Assembly: GCF_036195045.1 (NCBI RefSeq)
Contig: NZ_CP108100.1
Coordinates: 4,464,001 to 4,528,000, forward strand
Length of the DNA stretch: 64,000 nucleotides
From: Streptomyces sp. NBC_00236
GTDB taxonomy: Bacteria; Actinomycetota; Actinomycetes; Streptomycetales; Streptomycetaceae
Direction of reading: 5' to 3'
The translations under genes were made by a program, and so were the position numbers. Positions within the stretch are counted from its first letter, which is position 1. Each line of letters begins with the position of its first letter. This document shows, one piece after another, positions 9,083-16,988 of this stretch. The notes below the pieces were generated by a model. That model saw nothing but the letters and a program-made list of their open reading frames with translations. It did no database searches and was not told the DNA's origin.

Positions 9083-9110
9083 GGTTCCGTCCTCGAACGC
9101 CGGACGGGCC
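9083..9110. repeat. dispersed intergenic repeat (GTCCTCnnnCGCCGGAC type)
   Basis: GGTTCCGTCCTCGAACGCCGG plus GACGGGCC; the arms CCGTCC/GGACGG can form a small hairpin. The same element, with CAAT in place of CGAA, appears as both outer ends of the foldback at 16405-16835. It lies just downstream of the Nudix gene and may also act as its terminator. Confidence 0.65.
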
Positions 9111-9130
9111 GGAACGGCCGCCCGGGTGCC

Positions 9131-9559
9131 CTACGCGCGCGGCAGGGTGCGCAGCGCCGCGTCCAGCAGGTCGCGGTCGCGGGGCTGGGTCAGGCGGGTG
9201 CGGGCGGCGGCGGGGCGGAGCCACAGCACGCCGTCCACCTCGTCGTTCGGCACGAAGGCGCCCGCCGTGGCCTCGGCGGCCCAGTACGTGACCTCTTTCG
9301 GCCGGCCGTTCGCCACGTACCGGACCATGGGCAGCACGGCCCCGGGCACGCAGTGGTGGCCCGTCTCCTCCAGGACCTCGCGCAGGGCCGCGTCCCGCGG
9401 GGACTCGCCGCGCTTCAGCTTGCCCTTCGGGAACGACCAGTCGTCATAGCGCGGACGGTGGACGAGGCAGAGCTCCACGCCTCCGCCGGCGGACGCGGGC
9501 GGGCGGCGCCACAGGACGCAGCCCGCCGCCCGCACCGTGGAGCCCACCGCCCGGGTCAT
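9131..9559 (-). CDS. Nudix hydrolase (MutT-like)
   Basis: 142 aa. The Nudix box G-x5-E-x7-REVxEExG is intact: GKLKRGESPRDAALREVLEETG, about residues 45-66, after YDDWSFPKGK. The domain hydrolyses nucleoside diphosphates linked to another moiety, such as oxidised dNTPs, Ap4A or (p)ppGpp-like nucleotides. Unlike mycobacterial MutT1 there is no C-terminal histidine-phosphatase domain. The ATG at 9559 overlaps the CHAD gene stop (ATGA), making it the last gene of a coupled ppk-CHAD-Nudix operon. Placement beside polyphosphate kinase suggests a link between polyphosphate and nucleotide pools, which is inference. Confidence 0.9.
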   Translation of the reverse strand: MTRAVGSTVRAAGCVLWRRPPASAGGGVELCLVHRPRYDDWSFPKGKLKRGESPRDAALREVLEETGHHCVPGAVLPMVRYVANGRPKEVTYWAAEATAGAFVPNDEVDGVLWLRPAAARTRLTQPRDRDLLDAALRTLPRA

Positions 9560-10554
9560 GACCGGGTCGCCGCCGTCGCATAAGGCCAGCTCTCCCGGAA
9601 CACCGACCGCGCCGCCTCCACCTCGTGGCGCTGGTCGGCGTGGAGCACCCCCAGGGCGTACGCGGTCGTCGGCGCGATGCGGGGGGTACGAGCGGCCGCG
9701 GAGGCCGCCGCGGCCGCCTCCGCCGCGTCCCGGTGCAGGTCGAGCGCGTGACCGGGGCCGGCCAGGACCGGATCGGGGGCGCCGCGCACCACCTCGTGGG
9801 CGTACCGGTGCAGGCGCAGCAGCAGCCGGGTCTGGTGCCAGGGCGCGTCGTGCGCCTCGTTGTACGGTTCGGCCGTCTCGCACGGGGGCAGCGCCGCGAC
9901 GGCCCCGAGCAGGCGCTGCTCCGCCCGATCGGCGGGTTCGCGCAGCAGCTCATCGGCGGGTTCGGCGGCCTCGGCGGACAGCGGCACCTCGGAGGCGAGC
10001 AGCGCGACCGCGTCGGCCACGGCGTGGAAGCGCGAGGAGCCGAGCGCCTGGAGCGCCGCGGAGTGGGCACGGGTCCGGGCGAGGGTCAGCTGACGTTCCA
10101 GCAGGGCGCCGGCGCGCGCCGCGCCGACGCCGAGGACGGCACGTTCCTTGTCCACGACGGCGGTGGTGGCGCCACCGGCCTCGGTACGGGCCGTCGGCAG
10201 GGTCGCGCCCGACAGTCCGTGGAGCGCTTCGAGGAGCCGGGTCAGCCGGTCCGCGTACGCGTGCTCGCGGGCGAGCGTGCCGGAGAGCCAGGCCAGTTCG
10301 GTGCGCAACTGCTCGGCCCAGAGCGGGTCGAGCGCCGTCCGGAAGGTGTGCAGGGTGCCGCCGATGCGGCGGGACGAGCGGCGCAGCGCCCCGGCGGCCT
10401 GAACGGCGGCCTGGGGCCCGGCGTCGCCGGGGGCACTGTTCTCGCGGTGCAGACGCAGGCTGCGCAGGAAGTCCGCGGCCTGTGCCCGCAGATACGGTGC
10501 GAGCACCGCCCCCGCGGTCACGTCCGCCTGTGTCTGGTGGTCAGGGCGTCGCAC
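9556..10554 (-). CDS. CHAD domain protein (polyphosphate-binding)
   Basis: 332 aa helical protein with two CHAD halves and conserved His/Arg/Lys positions: [38 protein letters not shown] and [16 protein letters not shown]. Known CHAD domains bind polyphosphate through surface basic residues. The GTG at 10554 was chosen because a GGAGG lies seven bases upstream; a TTG at 10575 is the alternative. It overlaps the ppk end by 14 bp and the Nudix start by 4 bp, so all three are translationally linked. The partnership with Ppk fits a polyphosphate granule or regulation role. No CYTH domain is fused here. Confidence 0.9.
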   Translation of the reverse strand: MRRPDHQTQADVTAGAVLAPYLRAQAADFLRSLRLHRENSAPGDAGPQAAVQAAGALRRSSRRIGGTLHTFRTALDPLWAEQLRTELAWLSGTLAREHAYADRLTRLLEALHGLSGATLPTARTEAGGATTAVVDKERAVLGVGAARAGALLERQLTLARTRAHSAALQALGSSRFHAVADAVALLASEVPLSAEAAEPADELLREPADRAEQRLLGAVAALPPCETAEPYNEAHDAPWHQTRLLLRLHRYAHEVVRGAPDPVLAGPGHALDLHRDAAEAAAAASAAARTPRIAPTTAYALGVLHADQRHEVEAARSVFRESWPYATAATRS

Positions 10555-12796
10555 GCCGGCGCCTCCGGGCGTCAATGAGCATTTCCTGTACGTGGCGCAG
10601 CGGCCGGCCCTCCGCGTCCGTGGCGTGCCGGGTCCAGTTCCCGTCGGGGCCCAGGTGCCAGGAGGAGGTGGTGTCGGCCATGCCGGTCTCCAGGAGCCGG
10701 CTGAGTGCGGCCCGGTGCGCGGGGTCGGTGACCCGGACCAGGGCCTCGATGCGGCGGTCGAGGTTGCGGTGCATCATGTCGGCGCTGCCGAACCAGACTT
10801 CGGGCTCGCCGCCGTTGCCGAAGGAGAAGACCCGGGAGTGTTCGAGGAAGCGGCCCAGGACCGAGCGGACCCGGACGTTCTCGGAGAGGCCGGTGACGCC
10901 GGGGCGGATCGCGCAGATGCCGCGGACCCATATGTCGACCGGGACGCCGGCCTGCGCGGCCCGGTAGCAGGCGTCGATGATCGCTTCGTCGACCATCGAG
11001 TTGACCTTGATGCGTACGTAGGCGGGCCGGCCGGCCCGCTGGTGCGCGATCTCCTTGTTGATCCGGACGATCAGCCCGTCACGCAGCGACTTCGGGGCGA
11101 CGAGCAGCCGGCGGTAGGTCTCGCGGCGGGAGTAGCCGGAGAGCCGGTTGAAGAGGTCGGAGAGGTCCGCGCCGACCTGCGGGTCGGCGGTGAGCAGGCC
11201 GAGGTCCTCGTACAGCCGGGCCGTCTTGGGGTGGTAGTTGCCCGTGCCGACGTGCGAGTAGCGGCGCAGGGTGTCGCCCTCCTGGCGGACGACGAGCGAG
11301 AGCTTGCAGTGCGTCTTCAGGCCGACGAGCCCGTAGACGACGTGGCAGCCCGCCTCCTCCAGCTTGCGTGCCCACTTGATGTTGGCCTGCTCGTCGAAAC
11401 GGGCCTTGATCTCGACAAGTACGAGGACCTGCTTGCCGGACTCGGCGGCGTCGATCAGGGCGTCCACTATCGGGGAGTCGCCGGAGGTGCGGTAGAGCGT
11501 CTGCTTGATGGCCAGCACGTCCGGGTCCCCGGCCGCCTGTTCCAGGAAGGCCTGGACGGAGGTGGAGAAGGAGTCGTACGGGTGGTGCAGCAGCACGTCG
11601 CGCTCGCGCAGGGCGGCGAAGATGTCGGGCGCGGAGGCGGACTCGACCTCGGCGAGGTCGCGGTGCGTGCCGGCGATGAACTTGGGGAACTTCAGCTCCG
11701 GCCGGTCCAGCGACGCTATGCCGAACAGCCCGGTGAGGTCGAGCGGTCCGGGCAGCGGGTAGACCTCGGCGTCGGACACCTTCAGCTCGCGGACCAGCAG
11801 GTCCAGCACGTACGGGTCGATGGACTCCTCGACCTCCAGGCGGACCGGCGGGCCGAAGCGGCGCCGCATGAGCTCCTTCTCCAGGGCCTGGAGGAGGTTC
11901 TCGGCGTCGTCCTCCTCGACCTCCAGGTCCTCGTTCCTGGTGACCCGGAACATGTGGTGCGCGAGGACCTCCATCCCCGGGAAGAGCTCCTCCAGGTGGG
12001 CCGCGATGACGTCCTCGATGGGGACGTAGCGCTGCGGCGAGGCCTCCAGGAAGCGGGTCAGCAGCGGCGGCACCTTGACCCGGGCGAAGTGGCGGTGGCC
12101 GCTGACCGGGTTGCGTACGACGACGGCGAGGTTGAGCGAGAGGCCGGAGATGTACGGGAAGGGGTGCGCCGGGTCCACGGCCAGCGGCGTCAGCACGGGG
12201 AAGACGCGCTGGCGGAAGAAGGTGAACAGGCGGGCCTGTTCCTTCTCGGTCAGCTCCGGCCAGCGGATGAGCTGGATGCCCTCGTCGGACAGGGCGGGGG
12301 CGACGTCCTGCTGGTAGCAGGCGGCGTGCCGTGCCATGAGTTCGCGCGAGCGGGTCCAGATCAGGTCGAGGACCTCGCGGGGCTGGAGACCGGACGCGGA
12401 CCGGGTGGCGACACCGGTCGCGATGCGGCGCTTCAGGCCCGCCACCCGGACCATGAAGAACTCGTCCAGGTTCGAGGCGAAGATGGCGAGGAAATTAGCC
12501 CGTTCGAGGAGCGGCGTCGCCGGGTCCTCGGCCAGTTCCAGCACCCGTTCGTTGAACGCGAGCCAACTGCGTTCCCGGTCGAGGAACCGGCCCTGCGGCA
12601 GCTCGTCCCCGTCGACATCGGGTTCGTACGCGTCGGCGTCGGCATCGATGTCGGGGTCGAGGTCGGCGGCGGTGGACAGGGCCGCCGGGGAGGACGAGGG
12701 GGTGGCGACGGCGTGCGGCCGGTGCGCGGCGAGGGAGCCGACGGACGGCTGGGCGGTGGGCTGGACCGGGACCTCGGAGCTGGGCTGCTGGCTCAT
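10541..12796 (-). CDS. ppk: polyphosphate kinase 1
   Basis: 751 aa, ATP:polyphosphate phosphotransferase. An N-terminal low-complexity Ala/Pro/Asp extension of about 60 residues precedes the four PPK1 domains ([20 protein letters not shown] onwards). The autophosphorylated His is about residue 515 in [21 protein letters not shown]; a second catalytic His is about 653 in [17 protein letters not shown]-site residues lie in [13 protein letters not shown] and [17 protein letters not shown]. The enzyme makes polyphosphate reversibly from ATP. In Streptomyces ppk is known to be PhoP-controlled; only a weak PHO-like match is visible upstream here. The ATG at 12796 is used because in-frame sequence further upstream is not protein-like. 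Confidence 0.96.
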   Translation of the reverse strand: MSQQPSSEVPVQPTAQPSVGSLAAHRPHAVATPSSSPAALSTAADLDPDIDADADAYEPDVDGDELPQGRFLDRERSWLAFNERVLELAEDPATPLLERANFLAIFASNLDEFFMVRVAGLKRRIATGVATRSASGLQPREVLDLIWTRSRELMARHAACYQQDVAPALSDEGIQLIRWPELTEKEQARLFTFFRQRVFPVLTPLAVDPAHPFPYISGLSLNLAVVVRNPVSGHRHFARVKVPPLLTRFLEASPQRYVPIEDVIAAHLEELFPGMEVLAHHMFRVTRNEDLEVEEDDAENLLQALEKELMRRRFGPPVRLEVEESIDPYVLDLLVRELKVSDAEVYPLPGPLDLTGLFGIASLDRPELKFPKFIAGTHRDLAEVESASAPDIFAALRERDVLLHHPYDSFSTSVQAFLEQAAGDPDVLAIKQTLYRTSGDSPIVDALIDAAESGKQVLVLVEIKARFDEQANIKWARKLEEAGCHVVYGLVGLKTHCKLSLVVRQEGDTLRRYSHVGTGNYHPKTARLYEDLGLLTADPQVGADLSDLFNRLSGYSRRETYRRLLVAPKSLRDGLIVRINKEIAHQRAGRPAYVRIKVNSMVDEAIIDACYRAAQAGVPVDIWVRGICAIRPGVTGLSENVRVRSVLGRFLEHSRVFSFGNGGEPEVWFGSADMMHRNLDRRIEALVRVTDPAHRAALSRLLETGMADTTSSWHLGPDGNWTRHATDAEGRPLRHVQEMLIDARRRRRATP

Positions 12797-12990
12797 GGGC
12801 CCATTGTTCCGCGTGGAGTGCTCCGGGGGCGCGTCGGAGGGGAAGGAGATCGCGGAGATCGCGTGGTCGGCGCGCTCTCCGCCGGGATTTCTCCCGTTGC
12901 GGGGGGTCGGCACAGCTGGCTGCATCCTGAGAGGGTCGCAAGGGCGTCTGAATGCCCGGTAACGGCGACATGACATGCAGGAAGCGGTGT

Positions 12991-13028
12991 GGCCGTGTCC
13001 GGGGGCCCGTGGGCCTCCGGACACGGCC
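12991..13028 (-). terminator. hairpin downstream of the ABC permease gene
   Basis: Perfect 12-bp arms GGCCGTGTCCGG / CCGGACACGGCC around a G/C-rich loop, 7 bp beyond the permease stop at 13035. It would end the GntR-ATPase-permease transcript before ppk. Confidence 0.75.
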
Positions 13029-13034
13029 GGTCTC

Positions 13035-14009
13035 TCAGGCGTGGCGGCGGCGCAGGACGCGGAAGGCCAGCGCCAGGGCGACGGCGGCGAGGACGAGGAC
13101 GATGCCCGTTCCGACGAGCTGGAGGGGCCAGAAGTGCGAGGCGGGGTGGTAGTCGGTGTACGTGCCGGTGATGTGGTGGTCGGCCAGGCAGCGGTCCACC
13201 AGCTCGGGGACGGGGTCCCGGTAGCAGGTTTCGCCGGGCAGCTGCTGCTCTCCCGCCATCAGCCCGCTGCCGACGAACAGGGTGCTGCCCGGAAGACCGG
13301 CCGGGGTGGCGTTCAGCGGCGTGACCACGGTAGTGACCGCCCACAGGCTGCTGCGTACGGCGCCGAGCGTCAGAGCCACCGCCCCGTAGGCCAGGGCCGT
13401 GATGCTCATGGCGAGGAGCGTACGGCGCACCAGCAGCGCGGCGAGCGCGCCGAGGGCGATGCCGAGCAGGGCCGAGGCCGTGGGCAGTGTGCCCGTCGCC
13501 GCGTACACGCTCGTGTCGTACCAGGCCAGGCGGTCGGTGTCGGGGGAGGTCCGGCACCAGGCGTACACGGCCGAGAGCACCGGCACCGCCACCACCGTGA
13601 TAGCCGCCGGCACCGTGAGCTTGGTGAGGAGCCAGCGGGCGGGGGAGACGGACTGCGACCAGGCCAGCCGGAACGTGCCGCTCTCCAGCTCCCGGCCGAT
13701 CATCGGACCGGCGACGAACGCGCCGATGGCCGCGGGCAGCACCATCATGGCGACGCCCGCGTAGCGCAGCACGTCCCTGAGCCACGCCTGGTGGCTGAGC
13801 TTGTCGTCGAACACCGCCTGGCAGCGCAGGGAGGTGTCCATGAACGAGCACCCGCTGTCCGCGTAGGCGTCCGCCGTGCCGGAGTTCCACCACACGGACG
13901 CGGTCATCAGAACGACCCCGGCGAGCGCGAGCGCCCCCGCGATCCACAGGGCACGGCGGTGCTGGAGGACGATGACGCGGGCCGGGCCGCGCAGGGCGAG
14001 GGCGCTCAT
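13035..14009 (-). CDS. ABC-2 type transporter permease
   Basis: 324 aa with about six hydrophobic segments: [20 protein letters not shown] near the N-terminus, [76 protein letters not shown], and the C-terminal [24 protein letters not shown] long extracytoplasmic loop (about 220-285) contains a Cys pair region (GETCYRD...DRCLADH). Its start overlaps the ATPase stop (ATGA). It forms the membrane half of an exporter with the adjacent ATPase, controlled by the GntR gene. The layout resembles Bacillus YtrABC, linked to cell-envelope stress; the substrate is unknown. Confidence 0.88.
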   Translation of the reverse strand: MSALALRGPARVIVLQHRRALWIAGALALAGVVLMTASVWWNSGTADAYADSGCSFMDTSLRCQAVFDDKLSHQAWLRDVLRYAGVAMMVLPAAIGAFVAGPMIGRELESGTFRLAWSQSVSPARWLLTKLTVPAAITVVAVPVLSAVYAWCRTSPDTDRLAWYDTSVYAATGTLPTASALLGIALGALAALLVRRTLLAMSITALAYGAVALTLGAVRSSLWAVTTVVTPLNATPAGLPGSTLFVGSGLMAGEQQLPGETCYRDPVPELVDRCLADHHITGTYTDYHPASHFWPLQLVGTGIVLVLAAVALALAFRVLRRRHA

Positions 14010-14911
14010 GCGGCGCTCACCGCCTCACGTGCCAGGCCGTCCGCGCTCGGCGTGAGGAGCGGGGGCGCGTCCGGTGACCGCAGGTGCGCCAGCAGCAGCT
14101 CCTCCAGTGACGGCTCCGCCGTCTCCCAGCCGGCGGACGCGTCCACCGGGCCCTCCCTCCTGACGAGTGCGGTCAGCTGCCGTCCCGTGGTGCGGGACTC
14201 GACCACGGTGTGCGGCGCGAGGTCGCCCACCGGGCCGGTGAGCAGGGTGTGCGCGGCGATCAGGTCGTCCGTCTCACCGCCGAGGCGGACGCGGCCGCCG
14301 TCGACGAGCAGGAGGTAGTCGCAGGCGCCCTCCAGCTCGGTGAGGATGTGCGAGGACATCACGATGGTCGTGCCGTGCTCGGCGGACTCCGCCATCAGCG
14401 CGCCCATCAGCTGATGGCGCGCCAGGGGGTCGAGGTCGGCCATCGGCTCGTCCAGGAGCAGCAGTTCGGGCCGCTTGCCCAGGGCGAGGGCCAGGGCGAG
14501 CCGGGTGCGCTGACCGCCCGACAGTGTGCGGACCTTCGCCCCGCCGGGGAGCGGTTCCGTGATGCGTTCGGCCGTGTCCTGGTCCCAGGTGGCGGGGTTC
14601 AGTTCGGCGCCCGCCCAGAGCGTCTCGGTGACCGTCAACTGCGGGTACAGCGGCTTGTCCTGGGCCACGAAGGCCATCCGGGCCCGGGCCTCGGCGGGCG
14701 TCAGGCCCAGCACCCGTACCGTTCCCTCGGCCGGCCGCAGGAACCCCGCGGCGATGCCCAGCAGGGTCGACTTGCCCGCCCCGTTGGGCCCGACGAGCGC
14801 GCACACGCGTCCGGCGGGCAGCCGGAACGAGCAGTCGTGCAGCACCCGGTTACCGCCTCTGCTCCGATAGGTCATGCCGAGGCCCACGGCCTCGATCGCA
14901 GCGCCTGTCAT
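14006..14911 (-). CDS. ABC transporter ATP-binding protein
   Basis: 301 aa ABC ATPase: Walker A GPNGAGKST, signature LSGGQRTRLALALA, Walker B ELLLLDEPMADLDPLAR, switch His MSSHILTELE. The C-terminal 80 residues (DLAPHTVVESRTTGRQLTALVRREG) form the extra domain typical of YtrB/DrrA-like exporters. The start overlaps the GntR stop (ATGA) and its own stop overlaps the permease start, so all three genes are translationally coupled. Unlike the damaged ATPase at 49.9-50.9 kb, all catalytic motifs are intact. Confidence 0.93.
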   Translation of the reverse strand: MTGAAIEAVGLGMTYRSRGGNRVLHDCSFRLPAGRVCALVGPNGAGKSTLLGIAAGFLRPAEGTVRVLGLTPAEARARMAFVAQDKPLYPQLTVTETLWAGAELNPATWDQDTAERITEPLPGGAKVRTLSGGQRTRLALALALGKRPELLLLDEPMADLDPLARHQLMGALMAESAEHGTTIVMSSHILTELEGACDYLLLVDGGRVRLGGETDDLIAAHTLLTGPVGDLAPHTVVESRTTGRQLTALVRREGPVDASAGWETAEPSLEELLLAHLRSPDAPPLLTPSADGLAREAVSAA

Positions 14912-15318
14912 CCGGTGTGATCCCCCTCGAACGTCTTGTCCAGTACGGCGGTGAAGAGCGCGCCCACGTCGTCCCTGTCCAGGCCGGCGGCGCGGGCCCG
15001 GCGGGCCCAGTCGGTGAGCTCGGCGCGCAGCGGGGCGTCGTCGGCCGCCGCCGCGCCGCCGAGGGCCCGGGTGACGAAGGTGCCGAGGCCGCGCCGCGCC
15101 TCGACGAGACCCTCGCGCTCCAGCTCGCGGTACGCCTTCAGCACGGTGTTCGGGTTGATGGCGGTGGCCTCCACGACCTCGCGGGCGGTGGGCAGCCGGT
15201 CGCCGGGCTCCAGCAGCCCCAGCCGCAGCGCCTGTTTGGTCTGCTGGACGATCTGGAGGTACGTGGCGACGCCGCTGCGCCGGTCGATGCGGAACTCGAC
15301 CGCTGCGGACTCTGCCAT
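14908..15318 (-). CDS. GntR-family regulator, YtrA subfamily
   Basis: 136 aa. The N-terminal winged helix reads ATYLQIVQQTKQALRLGLLEPGDRLPTAREVVEATAINPNTVLKAYRELEREGLVEARRGLGTFV. The C-terminal tail is short (about 50 residues, WARRARAAGLDRDDVGALF), as in the YtrA subgroup, which has no FCD or UTRA domain. The ATG at 15318 has GGGGTGA immediately upstream. It is first in the operon with the ABC genes and faces a palindrome at 15325-15352, so autorepression of the whole operon is likely. Confidence 0.92.
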   Translation of the reverse strand: MAESAAVEFRIDRRSGVATYLQIVQQTKQALRLGLLEPGDRLPTAREVVEATAINPNTVLKAYRELEREGLVEARRGLGTFVTRALGGAAAADDAPLRAELTDWARRARAAGLDRDDVGALFTAVLDKTFEGDHTG

Positions 15319-15324
15319 GTTCAC

Positions 15325-15352
15325 CCCTTTCACTAATTGAGTAGTGAAAGGG
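15325..15352. promoter_or_regulatory. operator for the YtrA-type GntR regulator
   Basis: Perfect 11-bp inverted repeat CCCTTTCACTA / TAGTGAAAGGG around ATTGAG, ending 6 bp upstream of the GntR start codon. The AT-rich core in G/C-rich surroundings and the position favour a promoter-overlapping operator. Confidence 0.75.
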
Positions 15353-15363
15353 TGGCGCAAGAA

Positions 15364-15391
15364 AGGGGCGGCGTCAAGCGACGCCGCCCCT
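15364..15391 (-). terminator. hairpin downstream of mshD
   Basis: Perfect 12-bp arms AGGGGCGGCGTC / GACGCCGCCCCT with tetraloop AAGC, 19 bp beyond the mshD stop and just upstream of the next operator. Confidence 0.8.
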
Positions 15392-15409
15392 CGTGGTCCT
15401 GACGGTGGC

Positions 15410-16348
15410 TCAGGACTCCGTGCGGTACATCAGGTCGACCTCGTGGGTGGTGAAGCCCATCCGCTCGTAGACGGCCACGGCCGCCGTGTTGTCCGCGTCG
15501 ACGTAGAGCATTGCGGTGGGCAGCCCCTCGGAGGCGAGGTGGCGCAGCCCGATCGCGGTCAGCGCCTTGCCCAGGCCGCCGCCCTGTGCGTCGGGCCGGA
15601 TGCCGACCACGTACACCTCGCCGAGCTGCTCCTCGGCGTGCACCTTCGTCCAGTGGAAGCCGATCAGCTCGGAGCCGCCGTCGTCCGTACCGCGCTCGGC
15701 GAGGAAGAACCCCTTCGGGTCGAACCACGGCTCGGCCTTGCGGTCGTCCAGGTCGCGCTGGGTCAGTGAGCCCTGCTCGGGGTGGTGGGCGAAGGCGGCG
15801 CTGTTCACGGCGAGCCAGGCGGCGTCGTCCTCGCCCGGCACGAACGCGCGGACGGTGACGCCCGGCGGCAGCACCGGCTCGGCGATGTTCAGCGGGCTCA
15901 ACGGGCGGCGCAGCTGACGCAGTTCGCGGAAGAGCGAGAGGCCGAGCACCTGCGCGAGGTGGCGCGCGGCGGACTTGCCGCCGTGCGCCCAGACCCGCAG
16001 CCGCTTGCCGGTCGCGGCGAGCAGCGCGGCCCCGAGCGCCCGTCCGTGCCCGTGCCCGCGGTACGACGGATGCACGACCAGCTCGGCGGCCGGAGCCTCG
16101 ACGGGGTCGGTGTCCTCCAGCTGCGCGTACCCGACCAGCGTGCCTCCGGCGGTCAGCAGGAAGTGCCGTACGCCTTCCCGGTGCCCGCCCCGCAACTGCA
16201 GCCGCCCCTGCTCGGACACGGCTTGCCGGCCGTCGGACTGCGCGGCCTCGGCGAGCAGCTCGGAGACGGCGGCCGCCTGGTCGGGGGAGAGGGTGTCGAG
16301 CGTCTGGATCTCGCGTCCGGGGGCGGGGAGGGGTACGTCAGTCGTCAT
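15410..16348 (-). CDS. mshD: mycothiol synthase MshD
   Basis: 312 aa with two GNAT domains in tandem. The first carries AELVVHPSYRGHGHGRALGAALL (acetyl-CoA binding). The second carries EVYVVGIRPDAQGGGLGKALTAIGLRHL and the family-conserved tail AMLYVDADNTAAVAVYERMGFTTHEVDLMYR. MshD acetylates desacetylmycothiol (Cys-GlcN-Ins) with acetyl-CoA, the last step of mycothiol synthesis in actinobacteria. It is monocistronic, with a hairpin at 15364-15391. The protein length matches known MshD. Confidence 0.94.
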   Translation of the reverse strand: MTTDVPLPAPGREIQTLDTLSPDQAAAVSELLAEAAQSDGRQAVSEQGRLQLRGGHREGVRHFLLTAGGTLVGYAQLEDTDPVEAPAAELVVHPSYRGHGHGRALGAALLAATGKRLRVWAHGGKSAARHLAQVLGLSLFRELRQLRRPLSPLNIAEPVLPPGVTVRAFVPGEDDAAWLAVNSAAFAHHPEQGSLTQRDLDDRKAEPWFDPKGFFLAERGTDDGGSELIGFHWTKVHAEEQLGEVYVVGIRPDAQGGGLGKALTAIGLRHLASEGLPTAMLYVDADNTAAVAVYERMGFTTHEVDLMYRTES

Positions 16349-16404
16349 GTGTACGAGCGTACGGCGGAAGGCGGTGTTGTTGCCCGCCCCTTTCCGGGGC
16401 GGGG

Positions 16405-16835
16405 GGTTCCGTCCTCAATCGCCGGACGGGCTTGTTGGTGCGGCCCCGCCGCGGGGTGCGCCTCTGTGCGGTGGGTGGGGGTGGGGTCCCTCCGGGGAGA
16501 CTCCTCAAAAATGGCGTGTGCACCCGACGACGAACAGGCGCCCGGGTCGTACGCCATTTTCTGCGGGGACTCCCCTGCACGCCCCCACCCGGCATCACCC
16601 GCGTCTGCACACCGGCCCTGCGACTGCCGCAGACGCGGGACGGCCGGTCCGGGGCCGTGCAGGGGAGTCCCCGCAGGACGACGAACAAATACCGGGGTCC
16701 GCTGCGTGGGACTGGAAACGTTCGTCGTTTGAGGAGACGCCCCGGAGGGGCACCGGACCCCACCCACCGGGCAACCGCGCACCGGGGCGGGGCACCCGCA
16801 CCCATCAAGCCCGTCCGGCGATTGAGGACGGAACC
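16405..16835. repeat. 431-bp nested foldback element
   Basis: A 640-bp gene-free gap between mshD and the nucleotidase gene is largely one imperfect inverted repeat. The outer ends are a perfect 30-bp inverted repeat (16405-16434 with 16806-16835; core CGTCCTCAATCGCCGGACGG). The arms continue inward with mismatches through GTGGGTGGGG and CTCCTCAAA to a perfect 20-bp pair (16560-16579 with 16657-16676, near TGCGGGGACTCCCCTGCAC). At the centre is an 11-bp pair CCCGCGTCTGC / GCAGACGCGGG (16598-16608, 16629-16639). The whole element could fold into a hairpin with arms of about 175 bp. No plausible coding frame is seen. It resembles a MITE-like or composite dispersed intergenic repeat. Confidence 0.85.
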
Positions 16836-16944
16836 CCGCACCCCAGGCACCCGCACCCCGCAGGGGACCCGCACCCGAGGAACGCCCCCATGCGCATCGG
16901 ACGGCAACCTATTCGTAACCCTGAATACCTGTCGCGCTACGCGC

Positions 16945-16974
16945 GTTGACTCTAGGCTGCGGCACGCAGTCAAC
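16945..16974 (+). promoter_or_regulatory. inverted repeat in the 5'-nucleotidase promoter region
   Basis: GTTGACT / AGTCAAC (7-bp arms, 16-bp spacer). The left arm contains a TTGACT -35-like hexamer and the right arm lies 14 bp before the start codon. It could be an operator; the binding protein is unknown. AAGGGGA at 16979-16985 is the ribosome-binding site. Confidence 0.45.
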
Positions 16975-16988
16975 TCACAAGGGGACCG

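Noticed and set aside
10592..12973. A 793-codon open frame on the plus strand opposite ppk
   Set aside because: It is antisense to a conserved enzyme, has repetitive Gly/Val/Arg composition and no motif; it reflects absent stops in high-GC DNA.
12940..12985. PHO box upstream of ppk
   Set aside because: On the minus strand GTTACCGGGCA and TTCAGACGCCC are only weak matches to GTTCACC; not strong enough to list although ppk is known to be PhoP-controlled.
16405..16835. Open frames through the foldback element
   Set aside because: Several frames cross it but are compositionally odd and mirror each other because of the inverted repeat.
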